Source: Bryopsis sp. KO-2023
Lineage: Eukaryota; Chlorophyta; Ulvophyceae; Bryopsidales; Bryopsidaceae
Reading direction: 5' to 3'
Length of the DNA stretch: 64,000 bases
NCBI GenBank assembly: GCA_030272585.1
Contig: BSYQ01000005.1
Location: forward strand, 4,123,501 to 4,187,500
Part shown: in pieces, positions 11,077 to 22,640 of the stretch
Layout: every line of letters starts with the position of its first letter
Numbering within the stretch: the first letter of the stretch is position 1
The notes under the pieces: model-generated
Seen by the model: the letters and a program-made list of their open reading frames with translations, nothing else
What the model was told of the DNA's origin: nothing
Databases searched by the model: none
Position numbers and translations under genes: made by a program

Positions 11077-11929
11077 GAGTGGAGAGAGTGTCCGTTTGAA
11101 TTTTCATGACAGGATAGTGCAGTATTTTTCTTTGGTGGTTTAGTGTTTCCTTTTTTTCTTCCAAGGATGTCTTATCCACGTTTTTGATGATCAGGCATAT
11201 CTCACTGATAAAATTCATTTGCATTCGATGATATTTTTTTCATATTTCATTTTGTCGAAGAAGATAAAAGTATGATGTGTGCAACGATGTGAGGAATGTA
11301 ATCAATCCTGAAGGGGATGATGGAAATATGCAATGTGAAAAATGGCAATTGAAGGAAAAAAGGCAGTTGGAATTATGTTTGTTAATGAAACTGTATCTTT
11401 CATTATACTTGCATGAATATAATGCTAGTATATTACATACTTCCAGTTTCCTGAATCTGATGTAGGAAAACATCTGAAACATTTTCAAATGGAAATTAAA
11501 TTTCTTCAAAATACCGTGATTTGAGAACATCCCCTGGAAAGAAAACATTTCTATCATATTTTCTCATAGCCTTGTCGAGTGAAATATTTGTTTCCAATTT
11601 CCCCTTTCACTAACACACTTACCATTCATTATTACACCACTCAAATTTAAAGTGTAGCTGGCAACACCTGGAAAAAATGGCTGTGCAGACTTCAAGCTGT
11701 ACTGTAAACACACCATCCAAATCTTCTGTTGCAGCAACAACAACAACAATATGCACACAAAATTTCTGAGCAGTTCTGTGAAAGATCAGGACGGATTTGC
11801 AGCATTCTCCTGTACAACACACCAGCCCACTCATCTTTGTGTTGTATTCATTTTCGTTTGGTTACATCTGAGTAATTCCATTCGCCCACACCACGCCGTC
11901 AGACTGGACCTCTTTTTTGAGCTGACAAA
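11077..11929. other. intergenic, AT-rich
   Basis: MetE 3' UTR followed by AT-rich sequence up to the TrmA start. No gene or repeat recognised. Confidence 0.4.
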
Positions 11930-14900
11930 ATGCTTTCTATACCTCGTCGCTTCTTCGGGTTGCTGCGAACGCCCCAAGTACCCAAAGCGAGAATATCGAA
12001 CATCAGGGTGGCTAGATCCATGGAAATGGAGAGACCTGCGAAGGTGCCCCGGTTGAAACAAGAATCAGGGAAAGTGGCAAAAGTTGAGGTCGAGAGGTGA
12101 GCGTTCCGCTGCGTAAGGGAGTATCACCACAGCTGCAGTCTGTCTGTTTATTGGGCGTTTATTTATTGAACTCGTGCGTAACTGGCGGCTGTGCGTTTCA
12201 TTCGCGATAATTGACGTCCGCGTCGTCAAGCCGTTCCCTGTTATCGCACTCTCTTCGAAATTATGACACGATTCTATGTTGAAACAGCAATTAGGCTGCC
12301 GATTGATCTTCTCTATGAAAGTGAGGGGGGATGCCATGAAATGTCCAGCAAGTTCTGGAGGATGATTGAACCTCAAGGGGAATTTGTTGAATTTTTATGC
12401 TCTGGGGACATGAATGTAGGTATGATGAGTTGCTGCAGGAGAAAGTGGTGGACATCAAAGAATTCTTTTCTGGATTTAAACTGCCCGATGTGGACGTCTA
12501 CCCCTCTGCACCTGCAAATTTCAGGATGAGGTGAGAATTCCAGCGATGTTTTTCTTCTTCTGCTTTAATTTGAAAAGAAAATCTGGCTGGTGAAAGAGCG
12601 GTTTGTATGGGGCAGGGGTTTTGTTTCTTTCTTCGGTAATTGAGGAAAAGCATATTTTTCGAATCCAGGCATTTCTCGACTGGGAATATTTTTTTTTTCC
12701 TGTGGCGTGATGAGAGTTTTTTTTGTTGGTTTTATTGATACTTATTTATTTATTTATTTTCTTTCCTCATTTTTTTTGGTTTAATGTGAACGATTTTTTC
12801 TCATTCTTATTGGAATTCTGGACAGGACAGAATTTCGAGTGTGGCATGAGGACGAAGACTTATATTACATAATGTTTGAGAAGGTGATTTTGGTTTTATT
12901 TCGTGCAAGAATCTGTGCTGTCAATTTTTTTTATTTTTTTTTTAATGTAAAAAAATTCTATGTGTTTTCTGTTTCTTCTTCTTCTTTTTCCAGAGTGAGG
13001 ATGTGAGTGGAAGGCCTCAGAGAGTGAGAAAGGACACGTTCCCGGTGAGTGGATTCTTTTTTTTGCTGAGTGTGCAGAAGTATATAATTTTATATGTTAT
13101 AATACATATATAATGTCAGTTACTTTTTAAAATTAATATTCAATATAAACTTGAGAAATAACCACAGATATTCACATGAACACATGCCTTCCTGCAAAAG
13201 TGTTGTCTTCACCCTTCAGCTTTTCATTTGTTGGGATAATTTTTCTTCGTATTTTAATTCAATTTCCCATGCAATTTTAAAAAAAACATTCCCGTGTCTT
13301 TGGAACAGGTGGCGTCCAAGCTGATAAATGAGCTGATGCCAAAAGTAATCGAGGAGGCGAAAAAAACTGAAGTCTTGAGGAAGCGGCTGTATCAAGTCAA
13401 TTTCCACACCACACTCAAGGGGGAAGCCATGGTAGGTATATTCTTACATTGCCTGAGAATATATAATTTTTCTGAATGTTTTTTTGGTTCGTTTGCAACA
13501 ATCTCCAAGAGACAGGTTTGGTGGAGCTTTTCTTTTAGTACATGTTGAGAATACTGTGTGTGTGTGCGCGTTGTTTTGTTTTTATTTTGTTGTGCTGGTG
13601 ATCAGGTAAGCTTTATATATCACAAGAAGCTGGGGGCCGATTGGGTGGAAGCTGCAAGGCAGCTGGGGGTCATGCTTGCGGAAGTACCTTCGTGCACTAC
13701 TGACAGAGTGCATGTGATAGGTGCGGATTTATGATGCATCATGATAATCCAGTCATTTTCCTCAGTAAAAAAAAGCCGACTACTATCCTTAGTGGCATCG
13801 ATGTGGCTTATTGGATTAGTTTCATGCAAGTTGATCGAAGCTGGCAAAAGCACGCATTTTCACCTTACTTTTTTTTCCAATTGGAGGATGAAAGCTGATT
13901 TCCCTGGAAAGAGCAGAGTGAAAATATATGCAGTGAATTTTGCTGTCAGGACGGAGCAAGGGGCAAAAGATTTGTTTGGACCAAGATTTCGTCACCGAGG
14001 AACTCACCGTGGATGGACAAAAATACAAGTATAAACAGGTTCGATAGAGAAGCTGTATAGCATCGACCCCCTTTTTCTCTTTTCAAACAAAATTCTAAAA
14101 TTCTTTTGCCAATTTTTTCTGTCTTTTTTTTTCTGTTTTCTGCATTAAAGAAAAATCTTTTCATTGAGAGATTTCCTCAACATGCATCGAGGGTGCTGAG
14201 ATGGACAGATTTCGTATTTTCTTTTTTCTTCCCCCCACATTCAATTTGTATTCTGCTTTTTTTATTTTTTTTCAGGTGGAATGCTCCTTTTCTCAGCCTA
14301 ATGGATTCGTCTGCCAACACATGCTGGAGTGGGCACTGGACGCCACCCGAATTCGCTCAGAAAACCCAGAATCACAAACACCTCAAAAATCTGGGGCCGA
14401 TGATTTGACAAAAGGCACAGAAGAAAAAAAACAAATCCCAGAAGAGAATCAACAGGAAGGGGGCTCTTCGAACGTTGGGCATTCTGGTGCGTCTGAGCGA
14501 GACTTTTTGGAGCTGTATTGTGGGAACTGTAATTTTACGGTGCCTCTGGCCAAGAATTTCCGGTCAGCCGTAGCAACAGAGATTTCAAAAGTGTCGATAG
14601 CGGCTGCCAGAGATAATCTGAAGGACAATGGGATCGAGAATGTCACTGTGGTGGGTTTAAATCATACAAAGATTTGCCTCTTTTTTTTTTCATTTCATGG
14701 CTGTGATCAATGTGATGTGTGCGTGTGGTATTTTTCCCGTTCCAAAACTGATATGCTGTGATCAAGATTCGGACAATTACATTACATTTATATGATTACA
14801 TTATAGTAATTAATGGTTAATAATAATTTATTATTAATAATAATTACATTACATTCCCCAAAGGTAACCGAGTAGCGATGCTCTCTGCTGTTGATTTTCT

Positions 14901-15698
14901 TAGGCAAGGATGTCCAGTGAAGAATTTGTGACGAAATATCGTTCGGGGGCTGGGGGAAGGCGATTGGAGGGGCTGGACCTCACGAAACTCGACATATCGA
15001 CCGTGTTGGTGGATCCTCCACGATGTGGCCTTGACGAGGACACAGTGAAAGTGAGATATCAACCAAGAAATGTGTTTTCATATATATATATATCTCTTTA
15101 TATATGTTTTATATGTTTTGTATTTTTCATTTTTTTTCATTTTTTTCTCTTTTTTTTTCATTTTTTTTCATTTTTTTTTAATTTAAAATTATTTTACACA
15201 AGGTCAAAAGGCCGAGTGGAGCCCGTTCACGTAAATATGTTATATGCTGACTCAGAAGTAAAACCACCATTTCATCCCAATGTCCATATCTAGCTCTGCA
15301 CCCCGTATTTATATTTCCGTCTATTGTTTAACAGTGTCCATCCAATGATTTGCCGTATCCAGAATTTCTTTCGAGCCAGTGCACCGTTTCAATATTACCG
15401 CTCGTCCCCCCATCCCCAGCTTGATGTGTGTGTGTGTGTTTTTCACCTTTCCGTACGACAGTTGGTCCAGGAATTCGACTACATCGTCTACATTTCCTGC
15501 AATCCAGAAACCCTGCACCAGAATCTGCAGGAGCTCACCAAATCCCACAGCATCGTGAAGTTTGCTGTGTTCGATCAATTCCCATACACGGGGCATCTCG
15601 AGTGTGGAGCTTACCTGGAAAAACTGAAGCCTGTTGAACAATCGCCACAAGGAGGGGCCAGTGGAGAGGAAGCTTCGGTGGCTGGAAATGTTCAGTAG
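11930..15698 (+). CDS. TRMA: bacterial-type tRNA (uracil-5-)-methyltransferase TrmA, probably organelle-targeted
   Basis: Methylates U54 of tRNA to ribothymidine using SAM. Exons: 11930-12096, 12420-12530, 12826-12883, 12994-13044, 13309-13431, 13606-13720, 13950-14038, 14276-14650, 14904-15050 and 15462-15698. They total 1473 nt, giving 490 residues. Landmarks follow E. coli TrmA order: [41 protein letters not shown], the SAM motif [21 protein letters not shown], the nucleophile Cys425 in YISCNPET and the base Glu459 in HLECG. The first 55 residues start [15 protein letters not shown], an Arg-rich, acid-poor presequence absent from bacterial TrmA. An acidic, Gln/Glu-rich insert of about 45 residues separates LEWALDAT from the SAM motif. 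The bacterial TrmA type rather than the TRM2 type suggests a plastid or mitochondrial tRNA substrate. The targeting is inferred. Confidence 0.93.
14755..14860. repeat. AT-rich palindromic tract in a TrmA intron
   Basis: Between the exons ending 14650 and starting 14904, the sequence alternates TAAT/ATTA and ATTACATTACAT motifs. It forms a long AT-only inverted repeat around GGTTAATAATAATTTATT. Confidence 0.5.
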
Positions 15699-17674
15699 TC
15701 TCTGGCCTGGATGGTTCAGGATGAGTCCTGGAGTTGGTGGAAGTTTTTTTTTCCGCTTGTGTCATGATGCTGACCTCGTTTTTGATCGAGGGGGCGGTGG
15801 TTTTGTGAAATCTAGAACGAGATGGAGGTGGGTTTGGGTGATTCCAATGCTGGAGGATGAGATCAGTAGAGCGGATGGATTCCATGAAGCTTGGTGTAAA
15901 AAGGGATTGGGTATGGAAAAAAAAAGAGGTTAAGAGGGAAGCTGGTTGTTTTTTCCTAAAAAGAAAAGGGATAAAAGGACGAAATGGGGGGCCTAGGAGA
16001 CTGGATATTGTGGAAAATGACTGGGCCATTGTTTCAATTCCTTAATTCAAGATAAACAAAACATGTGTCGATGCTGTTTATGAGAAATACCATCTGCTGA
16101 AGCCAATCAGTTGATTGTAGTCAATGAGCATCCCCAACAGCTTGAGATGTTTTACATGGTCGCACAAGACCATAAAGAATATTCACCAGATTCTGGTAAA
16201 TCCCTAGCAACAATCATGTCCGGTGTGAAAGGAAGACTCTGATGAATCTGATCAATGATTGGATAGGGTGTAAATTCGACAGTGTGAAAGGAGTGACCCC
16301 CCCCTTTTTTGTAACTGAACGTCACATCATAGGGTTCGATATGCATGAATTTTATTGTAATTCACTTGGGTAGTTGCTGGCAGTTTCTTTTACAGTTAGG
16401 ATCTAGGTGGTTGTATTTGAAGGGACTTTGGTTGGAACAGGGGTCGTACTTTTCATATGTAAGAAAGTGAATTCAACAACAGTATGATTTGTGAACAACT
16501 GCGGACAGTTCCCAGGAGTTTTGACCCTGTACATATCGATGAGTAAGCGTATGATCAGAGAGTGGGACGATGTTTGGTTTGCCAAGTTTTTTGAAAATAG
16601 AGTTGATTCCTGTTATATTCCCTGGGAAAAGGAGACAACAGATACCTCTGTCAGTGAATTCTTTTCCTTATTCTGTCTCGAGGGATGTGTGGACATGGTG
16701 TCGGCATAAATAGGGGACTTCCAATAATGAGCCCAAATTGCTTCTTTGTCAGATTATGGATATATTATGGATATTATGGATATTATAATATTATATATTA
16801 TATATTTCAGAACTTTACTGATGAATAAGAAAATATAGAACAGAATTAGTGTTTGGCAGTCAAAGGGATGCACAGCCACACCCACCCCAGATAATCCCTA
16901 CCTTGCAGACCAAATTAATGAAAGCCCTTCCCTCCACGTTGTCCACCGCAAAAAAGAAAGGGCCCAAGCTCGAAGAAGCTGAAGGAGCGAACTGTCACCT
17001 GGAGAGGGATCCCAACAGAAACCAGACAACTGCTCTACAAGAGTGGGATCAGACAACTTTTCGAGACTTCCTGCAACTCCATTCAACGCCCAGAGACCAA
17101 CGAAAGCCGCGACTCCGACGGCTCACACAGATCCCTCCCTTTCATCCACTGATCGAGACAGTCGTCGGGCTTGAACCTCTCGACCACCGCGACAAGAAGA
17201 GCCAACCAGTCGTTCACCCTCCCCTAGAACGTTAAAATGCGCCTCAAAAGGTTGTAAGTGCGTCGAAACCGTTGGAACGATGATTCGAAGGGTGAAAACG
17301 AATGTCGCAGACGTCAGTGTTGACGTCTTCGACAGAAACGTCGGCGCAACGTGTGCGAGATGAAAAAGATGTTCGTGGAGGGACGGAGCAACGGAAGTGC
17401 ACCATGAAACTCTCGCCACGCCACCCGACTTTCCCATCGCGACCACCCAGCAAGAGCGCGCAGGACGCAGGAGGCCAAAGGTTCTCGGCTCAGAAGAGGG
17501 GCTCGAGTTATAGAAGAATCATCTCGATTCGAAGTGGGATCTCGAGGGTTTCGCCGGCTCCCCCTGATCAAGGGATGTCCGGATGAGGTGACCGCCTCGG
17601 GGATCTGTCGGTATTGCACCCGGCAGTCTGGGCTCCTAAAAAATGGAACCAGGCCCCCACCGATCTAATTTATA
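15699..17674. other. intergenic, no confident gene
   Basis: Follows TrmA. It includes an ATTATGGATAT microsatellite-like tract near 16750-16810. A minus-strand frame at 16898-17086 starts MNGVAGSLEKLSDPTLVEQL and looks protein-like, but I cannot extend it by splicing, so it is not called. The region just before 17675 is the left flank of the hAT insertion. Confidence 0.35.
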
Positions 17675-17682
17675 GGAAAAAC
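17675..17682. repeat. 8-bp target-site duplication, left (GGAAAAAC)
   Basis: GGAAAAAC occurs immediately before the left terminus of the hAT-type element and again immediately after its right terminus at 23023-23030. Confidence 0.9.
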
Positions 17683-18195
17683 CAGAGCTGGGCAGTAACC
17701 CGTTTGTAACGCACCGTACCGTAACGCACAGGGTCGGTACAGTAACGTGTCCGGTCGGTGCACGCACCGACCGGACGTTACAACACGTTGCACACGTTAC
17801 AACAACGACCCAGTCGGTACAACAACGTCCAAGTCCGGTACACCCTCAATCGTATTTAGTGTAGCCTACACTATTTCCGAAGACGGCCGAAATTTCAGAA
17901 AACGGAGAATAGTGTGGCCTGCGCTATTCTCCGGGTAACACTAATTTATGTTTGCACACGTATAGTGTAGGCTGCACTAAAACTTGGATTCAAAATTAGT
18001 GTTACCTTTTTGAGAGAGGGAATTGTTCAAATTTGAAACATTGTTCCGTGCTTGTCGTCATTGTACCTGTGGTGAGTCATCGGTAATCACAGGAGTCGTT
18101 CAAAAGAGTGATGGTGGGTCGCACTCAGTCTGGAGAGAAACGCGATACACTTCGTGGCTGTTCTTTACAGGGATGAGCAACTCACAAAAATTCAT

Positions 18196-20751
18196 TTAAG
18201 CTTCGTTCATCCTTAGCAAAAAGTCGTCCCAAGATTCCATCTCCCCCAGCCCACCCTGCACACCAAGCTCACCCTGATCCGGATCCCCAGACCCACCCAA
18301 GCCACCCTGCACACCCTGCACAATAAACTCACCCTGATCCCCAGACCCACCCAAGCAACCCTGCACACCCTGCACACCCTGCACACCCTGCCCACCCTGC
18401 ACACCCTGCCCCAGAAGCCCACCCTGCACACCCTGACCCCCTTGACCCAGAAGCCCCCCCTGCACACCTTGCCCCAGAAGCCCACCCTGCACACCTTGCC
18501 CCAGAAGCCCACCCTGCACACCCTGACCCCCTTGACCCAGAAGCCCCCCCTGCACACCTTGCCCCAGAAGCCCACCCTGCACACCTTGCCCCAGAAGCCC
18601 ACCCTGCACACCCTGACCCCCTTGACCCAGAAGCCCACCCTGTACACCTTGCCCCAGAAGCCCCCCCTGCACACCTTGCCCCAGAAGCCCACCCTGCACA
18701 CCCTGCCCCAGAAGCCCACCCTGCACACCCTGCCCCAGAAGCCCCCCCTGCACACCCTGACCCCCTTGACCCAGAAGCCCCCCCTGTACACCTTGCCCCA
18801 GAAGCCCCCCCTGCACACCTTGCCCCAGAAGCCCCCCCTGCACACCCTGCCCCAGAAGCCCCCCCTGCACACCCTGACCCCCTTGACCCAGAAGCCCACC
18901 CTGCACACCTTGCTCACCCAGATGCCCACCCTGCCCACCTTGCGCACCCAGCTCATCTTGATCCCCAGGTCCAGAACTTGGACATCGTTCGGGACAAGGG
19001 TCAGTCCCCCCAACTGGCTCACCATTGAAGTGGTGTTCATACTTGCTTATGATTTTCTGTAAGTTGGGGAACAACTGGCTCTTGTGCCACACGTTGTTGA
19101 GATCCTTTGCAAGTCCGCACCTGATCATTGCCTTCCTCGCATAGCTCAGCCCATTTTCATCCCTCAGTTTATTAAATTCTTTCACGCACTCGGAAGCAAG
19201 AGTTAAGAAATACGGCTTTCCTGGATTCTTGAGCTTGCCACTTTCCTGCCAATCACCATTCATGATCATTTCCTTTTTTTTTTCATCCCATTTCTTTCGC
19301 CATATCGTTTTCAGCTTTTGAATCACAAAAGAATCGGCTGGTTGTACCAAATCTGTCGCATTCTTGGGAAACATTCTGAGCTCCGTATTAATGTCTCGAA
19401 GGGCCTGAAAAGTTTCAAGAGAAGGCTTGTGCCCCCCACAATTATCCACAAACAACACTCTTTTTCTCTGATAAATATCCGCACTGATGGCTCTCTTTTC
19501 CCTTATCCATTCCAAAAAAACTGTTTTGTCCATCCAACCTTTTGGACCGCTGCGGTAGCAAACTCCAGAAATATTATCAGGAACCCCCCTGATCGGATAA
19601 CTTCTTCCCTTGTTCTGAAAAATTAACATGGGAGCAGCAACCTTTGCATCTCTCCCTCCCGTAATTCGGACAACCATTGTCATCCCCTCTCCACCAGAAA
19701 CTACATCAGCATACTTCACATTCTCATCACCAAAAAATCCCAGAGTTTTACCGTTGTCCATGTTTATTACCTTGTGGGTCTCATCCATATTCTCCACCAT
19801 ATCCTCATCCAACTCCCCTGCTTCAAACTGACGTGCTAACTCACCCAAGTGAAAAGCAACTTCTTTTTCGATTTCTGCTTGTTTTTTTTCACTGACCTGC
19901 AATTTCCCACTCTGTTTTCGACTTACTACGTTGTTTGCTTCCTGAAACACTTGCACCCAACGTGGAGTTATCAACTCAATCAGGGGTACTCCTTTGGCCG
20001 AGAGGGAGCCTGCCTTGAAAACACCATCAGAATTTTCTAATATGACTTTTCCGATATTCCCAAGCATTGCTGGTGTAATTTTTACACCCGCTTTCCGCAT
20101 TCTGTCAAATTCTTCCAGAATTTCCTTATGCAACCACAAAACCCAAGGCTCCCTTTTTTTTCCCCTTCCCGACATCGCCTTTGCCCTCAACACTTTTCGC
20201 CCGGTCTCACCTGTGCGTTGAATTCTGCTGGTGCTTTGGTTGGTATCTTCGACTTGAGCCAGAAATGCGTCCGCCCCCTTCCACCATCGCGATGCCTTCG
20301 CAAGGTTGGCTTTTTCATTTCCAGAAAAATCTGTAGGAAATTTCTTAACAGTCTTTGAAGCAATGTGTCTTTCTCCAGAACGTTTGACTTCTTCTTGTTG
20401 CCAAAGAATAATATATTTTCTCCTCATCAGTGTCGAGACATGCTGCCGTTGTCGTTTCTTGTCGTGACCTGTTTTGTCGTCGCTAGATACCGCCTGTACT
20501 CTGTTTTCACCACCTTCTCCCTCATCTTCACTCGGGGCACATCTGCTTGGACCTTCTCTTCCCATTTCTCTGCTCGAACCACCTGCTCCCCCCCGTCTGC
20601 CCCCCCTCCCTTCGTCTATGCCGCCCCGTTGCCATGCTGCAATAAGAGGTGAGGAAGAAGGAGTTTTCATAGTGGCCCCACTGGGTGCAACAGTGCGTTC
20701 GGAATAATTTTTAAGAGCGTGAAAAGAATTTTCAGAACACGCGAACACCAC
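18196..20751 (-). CDS. DDE_1 (pogo/CENP-B-like) transposase with a Gly/Gln repeat tail
   Basis: Intronless, 851 residues. A basic N-terminal half contains a probable DNA-binding region (about 105-235), with RRKYIILWQQEEVKR and PWVLWLHKEILEEF as helix-turn-helix candidates. The catalytic core follows the DDE_1 pattern: Asp323 in NMDETH, Asp436 in VLFVDNCGGHKPS and Asp473 in DLVQPADSFVIQKLK, after FPKNATDL. The triad and its surroundings are intact, so it may be active. Residues from about 605 form a low-complexity tail of roughly 17 copies of GVQGGLLGQ, some with an extra GQG, then an acidic end (GELGVQGGLGEMESWDD). The tail is encoded by a GC-rich 27-bp minisatellite at about 18400-18940. Such a tail is not a normal part of this family. 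Confidence 0.9.
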   Translation of the reverse strand: MVFACSENSFHALKNYSERTVAPSGATMKTPSSSPLIAAWQRGGIDEGRGGRRGGAGGSSREMGREGPSRCAPSEDEGEGGENRVQAVSSDDKTGHDKKRQRQHVSTLMRRKYIILWQQEEVKRSGERHIASKTVKKFPTDFSGNEKANLAKASRWWKGADAFLAQVEDTNQSTSRIQRTGETGRKVLRAKAMSGRGKKREPWVLWLHKEILEEFDRMRKAGVKITPAMLGNIGKVILENSDGVFKAGSLSAKGVPLIELITPRWVQVFQEANNVVSRKQSGKLQVSEKKQAEIEKEVAFHLGELARQFEAGELDEDMVENMDETHKVINMDNGKTLGFFGDENVKYADVVSGGEGMTMVVRITGGRDAKVAAPMLIFQNKGRSYPIRGVPDNISGVCYRSGPKGWMDKTVFLEWIREKRAISADIYQRKRVLFVDNCGGHKPSLETFQALRDINTELRMFPKNATDLVQPADSFVIQKLKTIWRKKWDEKKKEMIMNGDWQESGKLKNPGKPYFLTLASECVKEFNKLRDENGLSYARKAMIRCGLAKDLNNVWHKSQLFPNLQKIISKYEHHFNGEPVGGTDPCPERCPSSGPGDQDELGAQGGQGGHLGEQGVQGGLLGQGGQGVQGGLLGQGVQGGLLGQGVQGGLLGQGVQGGLLGQGGQGVQGGLLGQGVQGGLLGQGVQGGLLGQGVQGGLLGQGVQGGLLGQGGQGVQGGLLGQGVQGGLLGQGVQGGLLGQGGQGVQGGLLGQGVQGGLLGQGVQGGLLGQGGQGVQGGLLGQGVQGGQGVQGVQGVQGCLGGSGDQGEFIVQGVQGGLGGSGDPDQGELGVQGGLGEMESWDDFLLRMNEA
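18400..18960 (-). repeat. 27-bp coding minisatellite in the transposase tail
   Basis: The plus strand shows tandem CCCACCCTGCACACCTTG and CCCCAGAAG units, with 39-bp variants containing CCCCCTTGACCCAG. On the minus strand these encode GVQGGLLGQ and GQGGQ. Units differ at single bases, mostly third-codon changes (CCC ACC versus CCC CCC), so the reading frame is kept. Confidence 0.9.
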
Positions 20752-21059
20752 TGGAACCAGCGGTAGCCGCTAATAGAGCCTGATATCCACCACTGGATTT
20801 CGTGAGACTTGGACCACCACAAACGTTCACAGCACGGTTCGAAGGCCGCATCACGCGGCCCGCGTGAACACATCAACGCTGCTTACAGCCACAAACACAT
20901 CTCCACTCCCCACCACAAAAGAGCAGCTTAGGTTTAGGGATCTCACACGTATCCTTGGCAGTGGCGGTTAAGGGGTGGTGGTGGAAAGGCGCTGGTGGTG
21001 ATTGCGAACACTGATAGAATTTTTTGTGAGGACTCAATATCGCAAAAACTTTCACTTGT

Positions 21060-21240
21060 CTTTCACTTCTCGGCAAGTGCACCACTTGCAGACCCACTTG
21101 TCGATAAGTGGAATCACTTGCAGACCCACCTGTCGACAATTGGAAACACTTGCAGACACCCCAAACTCATTCCACACTTGTTTTTTAGCGGTTCTTATGA
21201 GACCTTTGTGGTTCTGACGCTGGGTTCGACTCCCAACGAG
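21060..21240. repeat. short tandem repeats and a mini tRNA-like hairpin within the pogo element
   Basis: CACTTGCAGACCCAC-type units recur three times at about 21085-21160. Downstream, GACCTTTG (about 21200) and CGAGGTC (about 21237) can pair around CTGGG-TTCGACT-CCCAA, a good T-arm, but the rest of a tRNA is missing. Confidence 0.35.
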
Positions 21241-21989
21241 GTCGACGTTTTGGTTTGGTGGTGTTGTGTTCGTTATTATGCTGTGCTATAATATTGTGTT
21301 ATGTGTTATGCTCTTCTTTCTGTCTCAGTCTCAAGTCTGTGTCTCGTTCATTTTGGTTGATAAGCCTAGTTTTCGGCTGCAAGATTGTCGATGGTAAGAC
21401 TAGAGACCACTAAGTTGAAGTGAAATGGCTGGTCTTAGCCATTGTGGGTTGCTGTGGATATTACCCGATGGCTAGGAGTATTCCGAATCGACTGAATGAG
21501 ATTCACCGAATATAGATGACTTATACTTCAGCCACTTCGAGCGCCACATTTATGTAAATCCACAGTTTTCGATGAATAGTGTAGCCCACACTAATTTATG
21601 TAAATCCACAGTTTTCGCTGAATAGTGTAGACCACACTATTCTTTTGCCAGAGCGTTTTGGTTTTTCGTTAATTAGTGTGGCCCACACTATTACTGGGGT
21701 AACACTATTAAAAGCACCACACTAAATACGATTGAGGGTGTACAACAACGATCCGACGTTACTGTAACGCCAAAGCGTTGTTGTAACGCAGTACGTCAGT
21801 AACGTCTACACCGGCTGCTATAACGTCCGCACCGAGACAAGACGTTACAACAACGATCAGTTGCGTTACGTGTAACGATAACACGTTACAACAACGGCCA
21901 AGTCGGTACAACAACGTAATGACGTTGCAGTAACGTCATGTGGATGACGTACAAAGTGACCCCCGCAGGGTCCCCAGAACCCAAAGGAA

Positions 21990-22062
21990 CCGAGTGGGAT
22001 TCGAACACCATACCACACGATGCCGAATCATCTACACTGAGCGCTAAGCCAAGTGGACCACG
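21990..22062 (-). other. tRNA-like module, left inverted arm of the hAT element
   Basis: On the minus strand it reads TGGCTTAGCGCTC (A-box-like) followed 40-50 bases later by GTGTTCGAATCCC (B-box-like). It is the inverted copy of 22641-22716. The T-stem does not pair fully, so it is a tRNA-derived relic or a Pol III promoter-like module. Confidence 0.45.
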
Positions 22063-22212
22063 ATGATTTTGTGGCTGTTGCGATCATATACCTTAATGTG
22101 TGTAACAGTCACAAGGGGAAAACACTTCGACACACGAAACAAAACGAAACCTTACACGAACACCAACAACAAGACAACCGCCGCCGACTCCTTAAACCCC
22201 AAGCAAGCCTAA

Positions 22213-22280
22213 TCCGCGGCCCTGGCGTAGTGCCTAGGACTCCAGCCGCGGATGTCCCTGGTTCAAATCCCACTAACTAC
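22213..22280 (+). other. tRNA-like module in the hAT core
   Basis: TGGCGTAGTGCC (A-box-like) and GGTTCAAATCCC (B-box-like) lie about 37 bases apart. CCGCGGC and GCCGCGG also form a hairpin across the region. The T-stem pairs only partly. Confidence 0.35.
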
Positions 22281-22480
22281 TGCCCCATTCTACACCTCCT
22301 GTACCCCTCCCTCGACTCCACTCTAACCTCACACTCACGTCACATCAGTCACCCCGCGGGTCACATCGTGAGTCAATTCAATCCCCTCCCATTACTCCCG
22401 AATCTCTCGAGAGCGACACCTATTACATAATCCGGTATATAGGCGCCCTCTCCCCCAAGTTAAAATAAGAAAAGAACTCA

Positions 22481-22550
22481 GGACACCTGGCTCAGAGTAG
22501 ATTACATCTATTCTGGCCCAGGTGGCCTGAGTTCGAATCTCAGCCACTAC
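22481..22550 (+). other. tRNA-like module with a perfect T-arm in the hAT core
   Basis: CTGGCTCAGAGTAGAT resembles a D-arm/A box. CTGAG-TTCGAAT-CTCAG at 22527-22542 is a perfect five-pair T-arm with a canonical loop. The acceptor arms do not pair, so it is not a normal tRNA gene. Confidence 0.45.
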
Positions 22551-22640
22551 CACCACTAATCCCACATCTAAAGAACTGCTACAATGTGTTTGTAATTCTG
22601 TGAAATTAGGGTATATTATTGCAACAACCACAAAATTATC

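Larger units (their letters stand above)
17841..21740 (-). mobile_element. complete pogo/Tc1-mariner-type DNA transposon, 3.9 kb
   Basis: Starts CACCCTCAATCGTATTTAGT and ends with its inverse complement, flanked by TA at 17839-17840 and 21741-21742. This is the target duplication of the Tc1/mariner/pogo superfamily. Subterminal regions contain several copies of the palindromic motif TAGTGTRGCCYACACTA. It carries one intact transposase gene on the minus strand. Removing it restores a continuous GGTACAACAACG repeat of the host hAT element, so it inserted after that element. Two short relatives lie at 61520-61718 and 62821-63023. Confidence 0.92.

Noticed and set aside
16898..17235. Possible protein gene on either strand before the hAT insertion
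   Set aside because: Frames look weakly protein-like, but no family motif or phase-consistent splicing could be found.
18400..18960. CRISPR-like array of regular repeats
   Set aside because: Units are contiguous with no unique spacers and encode a periodic peptide in a eukaryotic transposase.
18213..19062. Long frames opposite and beside the transposase tail (275 codons minus, 206 codons plus)
   Set aside because: Shadows of the 27-bp minisatellite in other frames. The transposase frame is the one joined to a recognisable catalytic core.
22481..22550. Functional tRNA gene
   Set aside because: The T-arm is perfect but the acceptor arms do not pair and no anticodon arm forms. It sits inside a transposon.
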